In this document: piece after piece, positions 25,063 to 31,625 of the stretch
Numbering within the stretch: the stretch's first letter is position 1
Layout of the letters: each line of letters starts with the position of its first letter
Source: a virus
Virus record (IMG/VR): IMGVR_UViG_3300032294_003070
Location: 1-45,951 of that record
Reading direction: 5' to 3' (one strand)
DNA: 45,951 nucleotides
Notes under the pieces: generated by a model
Databases searched by the model: none
Seen by the model: the letters and a program-made list of their open reading frames with translations, nothing else
Told to the model about the DNA's origin: nothing
Translations under genes and position numbers: made by a program

Positions 25063-26385
25063 TTAATCGTCTTGAAGGTCCCACATTCCACCACCCATTT
25101 CAGTTCCTTTCTCCTTGATAGAATCAGGAATTTGAACGTTGTTACTACCTTTCAAATTCAAGAAAAATAGATTTGGTAAGTCAGCAACACAGTCAGGGAT
25201 TGAAGTTAACTTAGGGTTATTGATTAACGCTAAGAATCTCAATTTTGGTAATGTACAGATTGCATCTGGAATACTTTCAATACAGTTATCCAAAAGAATC
25301 ATATGTAGATTTTTGAATCTTCCGATTTCTTCAGGGATTGTAATTGTTACATCACTCTTGTTATCTCTGTTTTGAATTTGGAATTCTTCTAATGTATCAG
25401 GTAAATTACCAATTAAATCGTCTAAACCGTAAAGTGCTATGAATTTACCAATAGCTCCGTGACTGAAACTATCAATAACTAATTTTTGTCCACCAACTGT
25501 CAATCCTTTTGCGAACTCAGGTTTGAAGAATGTCTTCAATTCTGACATAGGTCCGTTTAATAAAGCAACCAAGTCTTGTTGACGGTCGTCCTTATCCATG
25601 AATTGATTTGATGGGAAATGGAATTGATAACGAGTTTTAGGTAAACCTGTAGCTGGTGCAATATCAGTATCATTTGGATTGTATACAACATACAAAGGAC
25701 CATCCTTAATATATCTGTCAAACCATGAAGCACCTGGTGCAGAAGTACACCATCTTGTCTCTTGGTTATTACCACCATAGAAACACGCGGCTTCTTTACC
25801 TACAGCACCTTTATCTTTAATTTCAACAACTCTCCAATTATCACCGTCGAAAACTAATTTACCACCAGGGTGTACCTCAGCACTTTTTCTTTCGGCCTTA
25901 GTTGTTGATGCTAAAGTCAAATCAAAATCTTTTACAGCATCATATAATGAGTCGGGAGTAAGTTTATTAATATCTCTTGACTCAGCTGGTAACTTACCTT
26001 TGAATCTTTCAAACTTTTTCAAGTCATCAGTAACTTTATACAAATCCTCCATGAATGTATCCTTAACCGCCTTAACCTCTTTTTCATAACCGTTATCACC
26101 AGGTTGTCTTTCAGTCTTTGGAGTTAAATAGTTTTTAATTAACCACTGTACATACTTACCCGCCTTGATTTTGTCAAGCTCTTTCGAGTTGGCTGTTTCA
26201 GGGTCAACATTATTCATTTTAGTTGTAGGGTCAGCCTGAACAAGTGCCAAGAATTCTTGAGGACTCATTTTAGGCTTTGTCTTATTTCCTTCTTTATCTT
26301 GAGCTGGCTTCGTTAAAGCATCTCTTAGAATCTCGAATCTTGATTGCTCAAGTATAACTTGTCTTAATATTGACGTGAATCTCAT
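25063..26385 (-). CDS. 'WCT'-domain and leucine-rich-repeat protein, possible virion cargo
   Basis: 440 aa. The N-terminus FTSILRQVILEQS ends in I-L-E-Q, a T4-type prohead processing site. Residues 140-260 form the same domain as in the 9741-11501 protein: an LVFDGDNWRVV strand pair, CFYGG and RWCTS (211-215), then PLYVVYN. Residues 330-430 are leucine-rich repeats (TIPEEIGRFKNLHMILLDN, SIPDAICTLPKLRFLAL, SIPDCVADLPNLFFLNL). LRRs bind proteins, so I infer a capsid-packaged effector or receptor-type protein. Its chemistry is unknown. An ATATTTATAA box is 15 nt upstream of the ATG. Confidence 0.75.
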   Translation of the reverse strand: MRFTSILRQVILEQSRFEILRDALTKPAQDKEGNKTKPKMSPQEFLALVQADPTTKMNNVDPETANSKELDKIKAGKYVQWLIKNYLTPKTERQPGDNGYEKEVKAVKDTFMEDLYKVTDDLKKFERFKGKLPAESRDINKLTPDSLYDAVKDFDLTLASTTKAERKSAEVHPGGKLVFDGDNWRVVEIKDKGAVGKEAACFYGGNNQETRWCTSAPGASWFDRYIKDGPLYVVYNPNDTDIAPATGLPKTRYQFHFPSNQFMDKDDRQQDLVALLNGPMSELKTFFKPEFAKGLTVGGQKLVIDSFSHGAIGKFIALYGLDDLIGNLPDTLEEFQIQNRDNKSDVTITIPEEIGRFKNLHMILLDNCIESIPDAICTLPKLRFLALINNPKLTSIPDCVADLPNLFFLNLKGSNNVQIPDSIKEKGTEMGGGMWDLQDD

Positions 26386-26400
26386 TACCGTTGATTTATA

Positions 26401-26410
26401 TTATAAATAT
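26401..26410 (-). promoter_or_regulatory. RTATTTATWW box before the WCT/LRR gene
   Basis: Minus strand ATATTTATAA, 15 nt before the ATG at 26385. Confidence 0.4.
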
Positions 26411-26429
26411 ATTGTGAATACAAAAATAG

Positions 26430-27272
26430 TTAATAATTCAATATCAACAGCTCTTCACCCATATTTTGTTTGGTATTTTTTTTCGCAGCCGCCGCTTTTG
26501 CAAACAACTTACGTTCCCAACGATACTCATCCTCAGGAAACCATTCGTGTAATAACGGAAAATCGTAATAAGATAGACTGAACTTACCTTCCATACCTTT
26601 GATAGTGTTTGCTAACCTTTCATGGTCATCTCGGTCGAAATCATGATTATTATAATAGTTCTCAGTCTTCCAATAAGGTGGGTCTAAATAAACATATGTA
26701 GATTTTGAATCATACTTAGTGATGACATCCGCAAAATCCATATTTTCAACATGGGTAATTTTATCAAAATGTGCAATCCATGCAGGTTTTGATAATTTGT
26801 CCCTAAACGAAAGGTATTTGGACCTGTATTTTCCCTTCAAATCAATAAACGATGAAGTCTCAGGCTTACTACCCGAAAAGACCTGTGTGAGGACGTATGC
26901 GTATTTGGCAGCTACCTCATAGTCAGGGTAGTTTATCGTAAAACCCGATGAGAATAATTCAGTTTGATATTCCACGAATCTATTCCTATAACTTATGTCA
27001 GTAACAGGAGTCCCCACCTGTTGAACAGGGATGGAATCCAAAGCTCTTTGTAGTTCTGTAGGATTCTGAACACATCTGAAAAGATTGTAATTTAGTGGGT
27101 TAAAGTCATTGTATACGACTTTTTTAAGATTTGGGTATCTTTCCAAATCCATGTTAAAGAAACACCAAAACATTCCTCCGAATGTCTCAACATATGTTTC
27201 CATTTCTTGTGAGTAAAATGGAACTATCCATTTACCAATACGACTTTTACCACCAATATAACTCATTGCCAT
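26430..27272 (-). CDS. dam: DNA adenine methylase (Dam/D12 class)
   Basis: 280 aa, usual Dam length. The N-terminal YIGGKSRIGKWI (residues 5-16) is the D12-class motif X, ETFGGMFWCFF (29-39) is motif I for AdoMet, and DPPY (197-200) is the catalytic motif IV. VVYNDFN (52-58) supplies the acidic ribose contact. It methylates N6 of adenine in a short site, probably protecting phage DNA. MSYIGG, two codons in, is an alternative start. It lies 4 nt behind the homing endonuclease gene. A second, beta-class methyltransferase is at 6329-7177. Confidence 0.9.
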   Translation of the reverse strand: MAMSYIGGKSRIGKWIVPFYSQEMETYVETFGGMFWCFFNMDLERYPNLKKVVYNDFNPLNYNLFRCVQNPTELQRALDSIPVQQVGTPVTDISYRNRFVEYQTELFSSGFTINYPDYEVAAKYAYVLTQVFSGSKPETSSFIDLKGKYRSKYLSFRDKLSKPAWIAHFDKITHVENMDFADVITKYDSKSTYVYLDPPYWKTENYYNNHDFDRDDHERLANTIKGMEGKFSLSYYDFPLLHEWFPEDEYRWERKLFAKAAAAKKNTKQNMGEELLILNY

Positions 27273-27275
27273 ATA

Positions 27276-27959
27276 TTATTTTTTTCTATATTTTTTTTTA
27301 TCATTAATTATTTTAATCACCTCATCAAATATAATTTTTTTCCTTGTAAGAAACAAATTGGTTTCGGAATAAAATCCTTGATATATTTTTTCTATGTCTG
27401 TCATTGCTCCCCACCCAATGTACTTGAATTCTTTATCTTTGGGGCCATATAATTTATTAATATTAGTACCAAATAGTACACTCATTCTTTCATTTAATTT
27501 ATTTAACATTTCCAATGAACCTCCAACTATTCTTAAATCACCTCGTTTTGTACCATCTCTTTTATCTACATTTGTTCTTATACAACCATCACCATCAAAA
27601 TATCCTCTTAAAAAATGTTTTTCTAATTTTTCATCAATATTAGGATATTTCAACGTAAAGGTTTTATTCGGTGTTACCCCTAACTTAATCAAGTCAATAA
27701 CTATTTTTTTACCTGAAAATCCAACTTCACACATATCTCTTTGACCATGAAACCAAATATCCGTTTCACCATTTACATATTTGATTAAAGATTCTAATAT
27801 GTGACTATCTTTAGTATGTAATTTCAACATTAGTTTATATCTATATTTTTCATCGTCGTAAATTACCGACCCATCAGCATAAATAAACCCCAAAAAATAC
27901 GCCTTATCTTCCGTATCTATTTGTTCGAAATAATCCTCATTATAATTCTTTTTTTTCAT
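27276..27959 (-). CDS. LAGLIDADG homing endonuclease
   Basis: 227 aa. Two dodecapeptide motifs are present: AYFLGFIYADG (residues 20-30) and FLRGYFDGDG (116-125), each ending in the metal-binding Asp, so it should act as a monomer with two active sites. The spacing and basic loops (NVDKRDGTKRGDLRI) fit the family. It is free-standing, with no intron or intein signs in its neighbours, and sits next to the dam gene. Its start overlaps by 20 nt a small gene with a ribbon-helix-helix look. Confidence 0.9.
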   Translation of the reverse strand: MKKKNYNEDYFEQIDTEDKAYFLGFIYADGSVIYDDEKYRYKLMLKLHTKDSHILESLIKYVNGETDIWFHGQRDMCEVGFSGKKIVIDLIKLGVTPNKTFTLKYPNIDEKLEKHFLRGYFDGDGCIRTNVDKRDGTKRGDLRIVGGSLEMLNKLNERMSVLFGTNINKLYGPKDKEFKYIGWGAMTDIEKIYQGFYSETNLFLTRKKIIFDEVIKIINDKKKYRKK

Positions 27960-28104
27960 AATACTCCTTAACTAATTTTTGAATAAATTTAGAAATACTC
28001 GCTTCTTCTTTTTTCATTTTTTCGAAAAGATATCGGTCAATACTGATTCCGTACTTGACTTTTTTATCTTCATTTTCTTTACTAGGTCTACCTATTTTTG
28101 CCAT
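27940..28104 (-). CDS. Small ribbon-helix-helix-like protein (54 aa)
   Basis: 54 aa beginning MAKIGRPSKE. After a Gly-Arg-Pro-Ser start come a strand (KKVKYGISID), then helix-turn-helix spacing (RYLFEKMKKEE, SISKFIQKLVKEYYEKK), as in RHH/CopG-type DNA-binding proteins. It may repress the homing endonuclease gene or help DNA contact. It overlaps that gene by 20 nt and has an ATATTTATAA box 3 nt before its ATG. The fold is inferred from pattern only. Confidence 0.6.
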   Translation of the reverse strand: MAKIGRPSKENEDKKVKYGISIDRYLFEKMKKEEASISKFIQKLVKEYYEKKEL

Positions 28105-28107
28105 ATA

Positions 28108-28117
28108 TTATAAATAT
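28108..28117 (-). promoter_or_regulatory. RTATTTATWW box, 3 nt before ATG
   Basis: Minus strand ATATTTATAA, 3 nt before the ATG at 28104, the same distance as at 2055 and 11826. Confidence 0.4.
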
Positions 28118-28205
28118 CACAAAAAATAATAAAAGTGCGTTATAAAGTCAAAATATTGAAAAGACAAATTTTTTTTCGTATTATTTATAATCTAAATAGA
28201 AAATC

Positions 28206-28352
28206 ATGTCTGAACAAAAAAGTTGTAAAAAATGTATGAAATCTAAGTCATACAAACACATCGGTGTAATTGTGCTAGGTTTATACGTACTATTCTCATC
28301 TATATATGGTACCGTCGAAATTGTCAAAGAATTAATTTCAATTATGAAGTAA
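28206..28352 (+). CDS. Small membrane protein with CxxC (48 aa)
   Basis: 48 aa. The N-terminus has C7-K-K-C10 followed by a basic stretch (MKSKSYKH), then one membrane helix (GVIVLGLYVLFSSIYGTVEIV, residues 20-40). The topology is probably a cytoplasmic N-terminus that may bind zinc or form a disulfide. It stands alone on the plus strand and overlaps the 3' end of dnaJ by 11 nt. A TTATTTATAA box is 15 nt upstream. Function unknown. Confidence 0.6.
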   Translation: MSEQKSCKKCMKSKSYKHIGVIVLGLYVLFSSIYGTVEIVKELISIMK

Positions 28353-29262
28353 CTCTTTCGAACCTAACGTTTAATTTGACATACATATCACCACCAAAAT
28401 ATCCTTTACCTTTAAGTCTTAAGGGTTTAGAGGTGTCAAAGACTTTCGGTGCTTCCATACTCAGGTCCCCATCTGGATGTGGAATTAAAAACTTTTCATT
28501 TTGTATCTCCTCTAAGTTAAGAGTAAGATTATATACCAGGTCGTTGTTAATTTTTTCGTAGTTATCTTTTGGTATAACCTCAATTTGAACAATTAAATCA
28601 CCGAACTCACCATTTCTATAGTCACCTAAATCTTGTAGTTTGAGATATTGTCCACTATCCACACCTAAAGGTAATGTTATCTTAACTTCATTAGAACTAG
28701 GTTTTGAACCTCTTCCATCGCAGTAGTAACACTTATGGACTAACGTATATCCTCTACCTGCACAAGTCGGACACTGTGTTCTGATTTGTTGAACCATGAA
28801 TCCTGTTCCAAATTGTTTGATTGTAAACCCTGAACCTTTACAAGTTGAACAAACTTGTTGGTCTCCTCCCGCTCCACTACATACACTACATCCCATATCT
28901 CTAACATAGTATAATGTCTTTTCAACACCGAGATATGATTCGATTGGAGTCACTTGGAGTTTAATTATTTTATCGGGTGTAGATTTTCTCTGTCTGAAAT
29001 TAGGATTTTGTTGATTAAACATTGAATTGAAAATATCCTGAAATGGTGTTCCTGCATATGGATTTTTCTTCGAAGTGTTATATTGTTCTCTTTTGGTCTT
29101 ATCACCTAATGTTTCGTATGCCTCGGCAATCTCCTTAAATTTCTCCGCACCTTCAGGATTTACATCTGGGTGATATTTCTTAGATAGAGACCTATAACTT
29201 TTTTTTATGTCGTCATCGGACGCATTCTCTTCAACTTCTAAAATTTTGTAATAATCTTTCAT
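28342..29262 (-). CDS. dnaJ: DnaJ co-chaperone
   Basis: 306 aa from MKDYYKILEV, slightly short of a cellular DnaJ. The J domain has the HPD triad in KKYHPDVNPEG. After a short, Asn/Phe-containing linker instead of a long Gly/Phe region comes a zinc domain with four CxxCxGxG-type repeats (CSVCSGAG, CSTCKGSG, CPTCAGRG, CYYCDGRG), then a substrate-binding C-terminus (GDLIVQIEVIPKDNYEK). It would recruit host DnaK, perhaps for virion assembly or DNA replication. MPYMKDYY, three codons upstream, is an alternative start that would overlap the divergent gene; I prefer the family-like MKDYY. Confidence 0.93.
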   Translation of the reverse strand: MKDYYKILEVEENASDDDIKKSYRSLSKKYHPDVNPEGAEKFKEIAEAYETLGDKTKREQYNTSKKNPYAGTPFQDIFNSMFNQQNPNFRQRKSTPDKIIKLQVTPIESYLGVEKTLYYVRDMGCSVCSGAGGDQQVCSTCKGSGFTIKQFGTGFMVQQIRTQCPTCAGRGYTLVHKCYYCDGRGSKPSSNEVKITLPLGVDSGQYLKLQDLGDYRNGEFGDLIVQIEVIPKDNYEKINNDLVYNLTLNLEEIQNEKFLIPHPDGDLSMEAPKVFDTSKPLRLKGKGYFGGDMYVKLNVRFERVTS

Positions 29263-29264
29263 AT

Positions 29265-29906
29265 ATGGCAAACTACTTGGTAGTACTCTTCAAGGATAAA
29301 AAGAGAAAAAGAATAATAAAGAAGTTCATCACACATAAGAAGGCAAAACTTTTATATGATAAAATGATGAAAGAATCGGATGAGGTAATTTTCAATACTG
29401 AGGTTGAGAATGGTAATCCGTGCAAGTATGAGTTAGGTATTGTCGAAATGAGTTCCAAACAATTAATACCCGTATACATTACAGACGAATTTGGTCGTTC
29501 TGTAAAGGTTAAACTCGAGGAGGATGGAATGACTTTATACCAAATTGCCCCATACAAAAAGGAAGAGACCATTTACGATATTGAAAAGAAAAAGAAGATT
29601 ACCACGAAAGAGTTTGTTTCCAAATACTTGAAGGGAACGGGAATGAAAATGTTATCCTCACTCAATAACAAAATAATTGTTCAAGAAGAGGAGTCCATCC
29701 ATCTGTTTACGACAAAGTCAGAATCCGAATCTCAAAGGTTTTTAGATTGCTTGTCATTACATTTTTTCAAAAATAAAAGAGGGGATTGTCTATTTGTCAA
29801 AGACCACTCAACACCGCAAAAAAAATACCTTTATGATTTATTGGAATCTAAAGGTATCTCTAAAAAAATCTTATACAGGAAATTTACTTCTCTACCGTCT
29901 TCTTAG
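29265..29906 (+). CDS. Hypothetical protein (213 aa)
   Basis: 213 aa, not recognised. It opens MANYLVVLFKDKKRKRIIKKF, a strand followed by a basic helix, and is lysine-rich throughout; KELVSKYLKG- and LYDLLESKGISKK-like helices suggest nucleic-acid or nucleoprotein contact. Similar proteins of unknown role recur in large phages. It is divergent from dnaJ with only 2 nt between the start codons and overlaps the convergent 81-aa gene by 23 nt. Confidence 0.65.
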   Translation: MANYLVVLFKDKKRKRIIKKFITHKKAKLLYDKMMKESDEVIFNTEVENGNPCKYELGIVEMSSKQLIPVYITDEFGRSVKVKLEEDGMTLYQIAPYKKEETIYDIEKKKKITTKEFVSKYLKGTGMKMLSSLNNKIIVQEEESIHLFTTKSESESQRFLDCLSLHFFKNKRGDCLFVKDHSTPQKKYLYDLLESKGISKKILYRKFTSLPSS

Positions 29907-30129
29907 TCTCTTCTGTTGAAACAAAGTGGAATTCAGTACCTGATATGTCTATCGAAAATTGTTTGTGTTGTCTATCAATCTCTCTGAAATGATTGATGAC
30001 TTTTTTATATTCTTTCTTTCCTAATTCAAACACTATTGTTGCCTTTCCATTAAACATCGCTTGAACTGATTCCGCAATCAAGGCTAACTTTTCTAAGTCC
30101 CCAATATCATCACTTTTAACTTCTGCCAT
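29884..30129 (-). CDS. Hypothetical protein (81 aa)
   Basis: 81 aa, not recognised. The order is helix (LEKLALIAESVQAMF), strand (ATIVFELG), helix (EYKKVINHFREI), strands (FSIDISGTEFHFVS). This compact pattern would suit a small structural or adaptor protein. It overlaps the convergent 213-aa gene by 23 nt and the upstream 64-aa frame by 37 nt. Confidence 0.6.
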   Translation of the reverse strand: MAEVKSDDIGDLEKLALIAESVQAMFNGKATIVFELGKKEYKKVINHFREIDRQHKQFSIDISGTEFHFVSTEETKKTVEK

Positions 30130-30287
30130 AAACTTATTTTTTTTGGTTCAGGAAAAATATCCTTTTTATTAATCTTCTTGATTTGTTGAACTAGGAGCTT
30201 TTTTTGAAGTTCTAGTTCTCTTTGGTCCTTCCTCTTCTCGCTCTCCAACCAATTTATTATTCTCTGGTTCTGTTTCGCTTGGCTCAT
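30093..30287 (-). CDS. Overlapping small basic protein (64 aa)
   Basis: 64 aa starting MSQAKQNQRIINWLE. A charged coiled-coil helix (KRKDQRELELQKKLLVQQIKK) is followed by EPKKISLWQKLKVMILG, an amphipathic end typical of small phage proteins. Its first 119 nt overlap, in another frame, the low-complexity tail of the 169-aa gene, and its end overlaps the 81-aa gene by 37 nt. It fills what would otherwise be a gap. The protein-like composition favours a real gene; codon usage or expression data would decide. Confidence 0.5.
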   Translation of the reverse strand: MSQAKQNQRIINWLESEKRKDQRELELQKKLLVQQIKKINKKDIFPEPKKISLWQKLKVMILGT

Positions 30288-30678
30288 GAATATCTAAATT
30301 TGTATCTTCGTCAATATCAAAATCAAAATAAAGATTCTGAAGTTTATCCAAATCCGTTTTTTCGAATGTTTGTTTTAGTTGTTCAACTGTTTGACGGAAA
30401 AGTCTTTCTTTCAATTCTTTTTCTTTGTTAAGTTTTATAACTTTGGCAATTTTAGTCAACACTTCATTCACTGCCACGTCCGTTATTTCGGTAACGAATG
30501 AAATGCCTTTGGTTTCCGCCCCTTCTGTTTCGAATGCAACGATTTGTCCTTCTTCCACCAAATTTTTTGGTAATGACCACTTGGTAGGAAAAACCATATC
30601 AAAACTTAAATAATTTTTTAGTTTTCTTATTGAATGAATGTAATCAATAAATGGTACTATTTGTTTGTAAAAACTCAT
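30169..30678 (-). CDS. Hypothetical protein with acidic tail (169 aa)
   Basis: 169 aa, not recognised. Residues 1-110 look folded (PFIDYIHSIRKLKNYLSFD, then VAFETEGAETKGISFVTEI), and the rest is acidic and disordered (DIHEPSETEPENNKLVGE, then a KRTRTSKKAPSS end). Its start codon overlaps the stop of the upstream membrane gene by 4 nt. The tail codes for the 64-aa frame in another phase. Confidence 0.65.
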   Translation of the reverse strand: MSFYKQIVPFIDYIHSIRKLKNYLSFDMVFPTKWSLPKNLVEEGQIVAFETEGAETKGISFVTEITDVAVNEVLTKIAKVIKLNKEKELKERLFRQTVEQLKQTFEKTDLDKLQNLYFDFDIDEDTNLDIHEPSETEPENNKLVGEREEEGPKRTRTSKKAPSSTNQED

Positions 30679-30863
30679 CTCGAAATAATATATGTGATTA
30701 TGTAACTTATTGATAAACCTAAAAATATAAGTTCCCTGTTACTATAAACCAATGGTTTTGGTTCTCTCTGTAACAGGGCACCTATAAACTTTGTGACATT
30801 TCTTAATGACACTAATATTGTGAACACAAATACAAAAAGATATATCGTATCAATATTATGCAT
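30675..30863 (-). CDS. Two-span membrane protein (62 aa)
   Basis: 62 aa with two hydrophobic segments (DTIYLFVFVFTILVSL, residues 5-20; LIFLGLSISYIITYII, residues 46-61) joined by a basic loop (NVTKFIGALLQREPKP). The size and topology are compatible with a small holin or with any phage membrane protein; it is not near the endolysin, so I do not call it a holin. It overlaps neighbours on both sides by 4-8 nt. Confidence 0.65.
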   Translation of the reverse strand: MHNIDTIYLFVFVFTILVSLRNVTKFIGALLQREPKPLVYSNRELIFLGLSISYIITYIISR

Positions 30864-31038
30864 TTTCTGCTGTCTTGTTGTGTTCTAGAATTTCACCTCT
30901 TAATTTTTGTAAGAGAGCCTTTAGTTCTTGTGCTGTTTTTCTAGCTCTTGTTCCAGCACTTTTATTACCTTTGAAAAATTTTGTGCTGTCAACAGAAAGT
31001 ACTTCAGTTAATTCTTTGATTTGTTCTAATGTTTCCAT
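30856..31038 (-). CDS. Histone-H1-like DNA-binding protein
   Basis: 60 aa. FFKGNKSAGTRARKTAQELKALLQKLR (residues 21-47) matches the short histone-H1/Hc1-like proteins of Bacteroidota, with the diagnostic GNK-(S/A)AGTRARK core flanked by helices. Such proteins bind DNA non-specifically and shape the nucleoid. In the phage it may compact its genome or mimic a host nucleoid protein. It begins an operon of small genes read toward 29884. Confidence 0.8.
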   Translation of the reverse strand: METLEQIKELTEVLSVDSTKFFKGNKSAGTRARKTAQELKALLQKLRGEILEHNKTAENA

Positions 31039-31118
31039 TTTTTGAAATTATTAAAATTGTTTATTACAATGAAATTGTAACTTTTTTTGTCCTGGTGTAA
31101 ATACAAATAAGGTTTTTT

Positions 31119-31586
31119 TCATTCTATATTTTTTTCTAAGAGTTTATATAACTCTGTCAATATATCTAAATCTGATTTTGTAAAATCCTTATCGACATCA
31201 AAAACATCATAAACAAAATTGGGAATCGCACCTTTAATGTTTTTTTCTGTAGGGTTATAGAAGGTATCTAAATAAAACCCTCTGAAATAGTTCTTGTGTT
31301 CGCCGTCAGGTAGAATCTCAATATTTTCTTTCATGAATTCTTCAATCGTCTTTTTCCAACACCACTCGAAATGTAGTTCTTTGTCTTCCTGACTCAAAGA
31401 TATTTTTGTTTCAGTTATGTCATCACCCATGTAGGTGTCATGCACAACTTGATTGAGTGATTTGAAAATATCACCATATAGTTCAATTTTTTCATAATTC
31501 ATATTATGAACATTAAACCAAATAACAACTTCTTCCTTAGGGATTGGTTTACTCATCCAATTAAAAAAATTCTCCATAGAGTTCAT
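31119..31586 (-). CDS. Hypothetical protein starting inside a terminator (155 aa)
   Basis: 155 aa, not recognised; it is aromatic and acidic (MENFFNWMSKPIPKEEVVIWFNV; FHYDTYMGDD-like centre; EWCWKKTIEEF). The ATG at 31586 lies in the loop-stem junction of the 31570-31596 hairpin, and the T run behind the hairpin codes for Asn-Phe-Phe-Asn. MENFF at 31577 is the alternative start. This protein could only be made from transcripts that read through the upstream terminator or start just before it. Confidence 0.65.
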   Translation of the reverse strand: MNSMENFFNWMSKPIPKEEVVIWFNVHNMNYEKIELYGDIFKSLNQVVHDTYMGDDITETKISLSQEDKELHFEWCWKKTIEEFMKENIEILPDGEHKNYFRGFYLDTFYNPTEKNIKGAIPNFVYDVFDVDKDFTKSDLDILTELYKLLEKNIE

Positions 31587-31596
31587 CTATGGAGAA
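31570..31596 (-). terminator. Intrinsic terminator overlapping a start codon
   Basis: A perfect 11-bp stem TTCTCCATAGA/TCTATGGAGAA with a 5-nt loop, followed on the minus strand by T7. It should end the 31626-33353 gene, yet it contains the next gene's ATG. Confidence 0.75.
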
Positions 31597-31625
31597 TATA
31601 GTAAAATGATTATAAATGTGAATTT

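Noticed and set aside
27276-27959. Intron or intein carrying the homing endonuclease
   Set aside because: The dam frame beside it is complete with all motifs, and no splice-block residues are seen.
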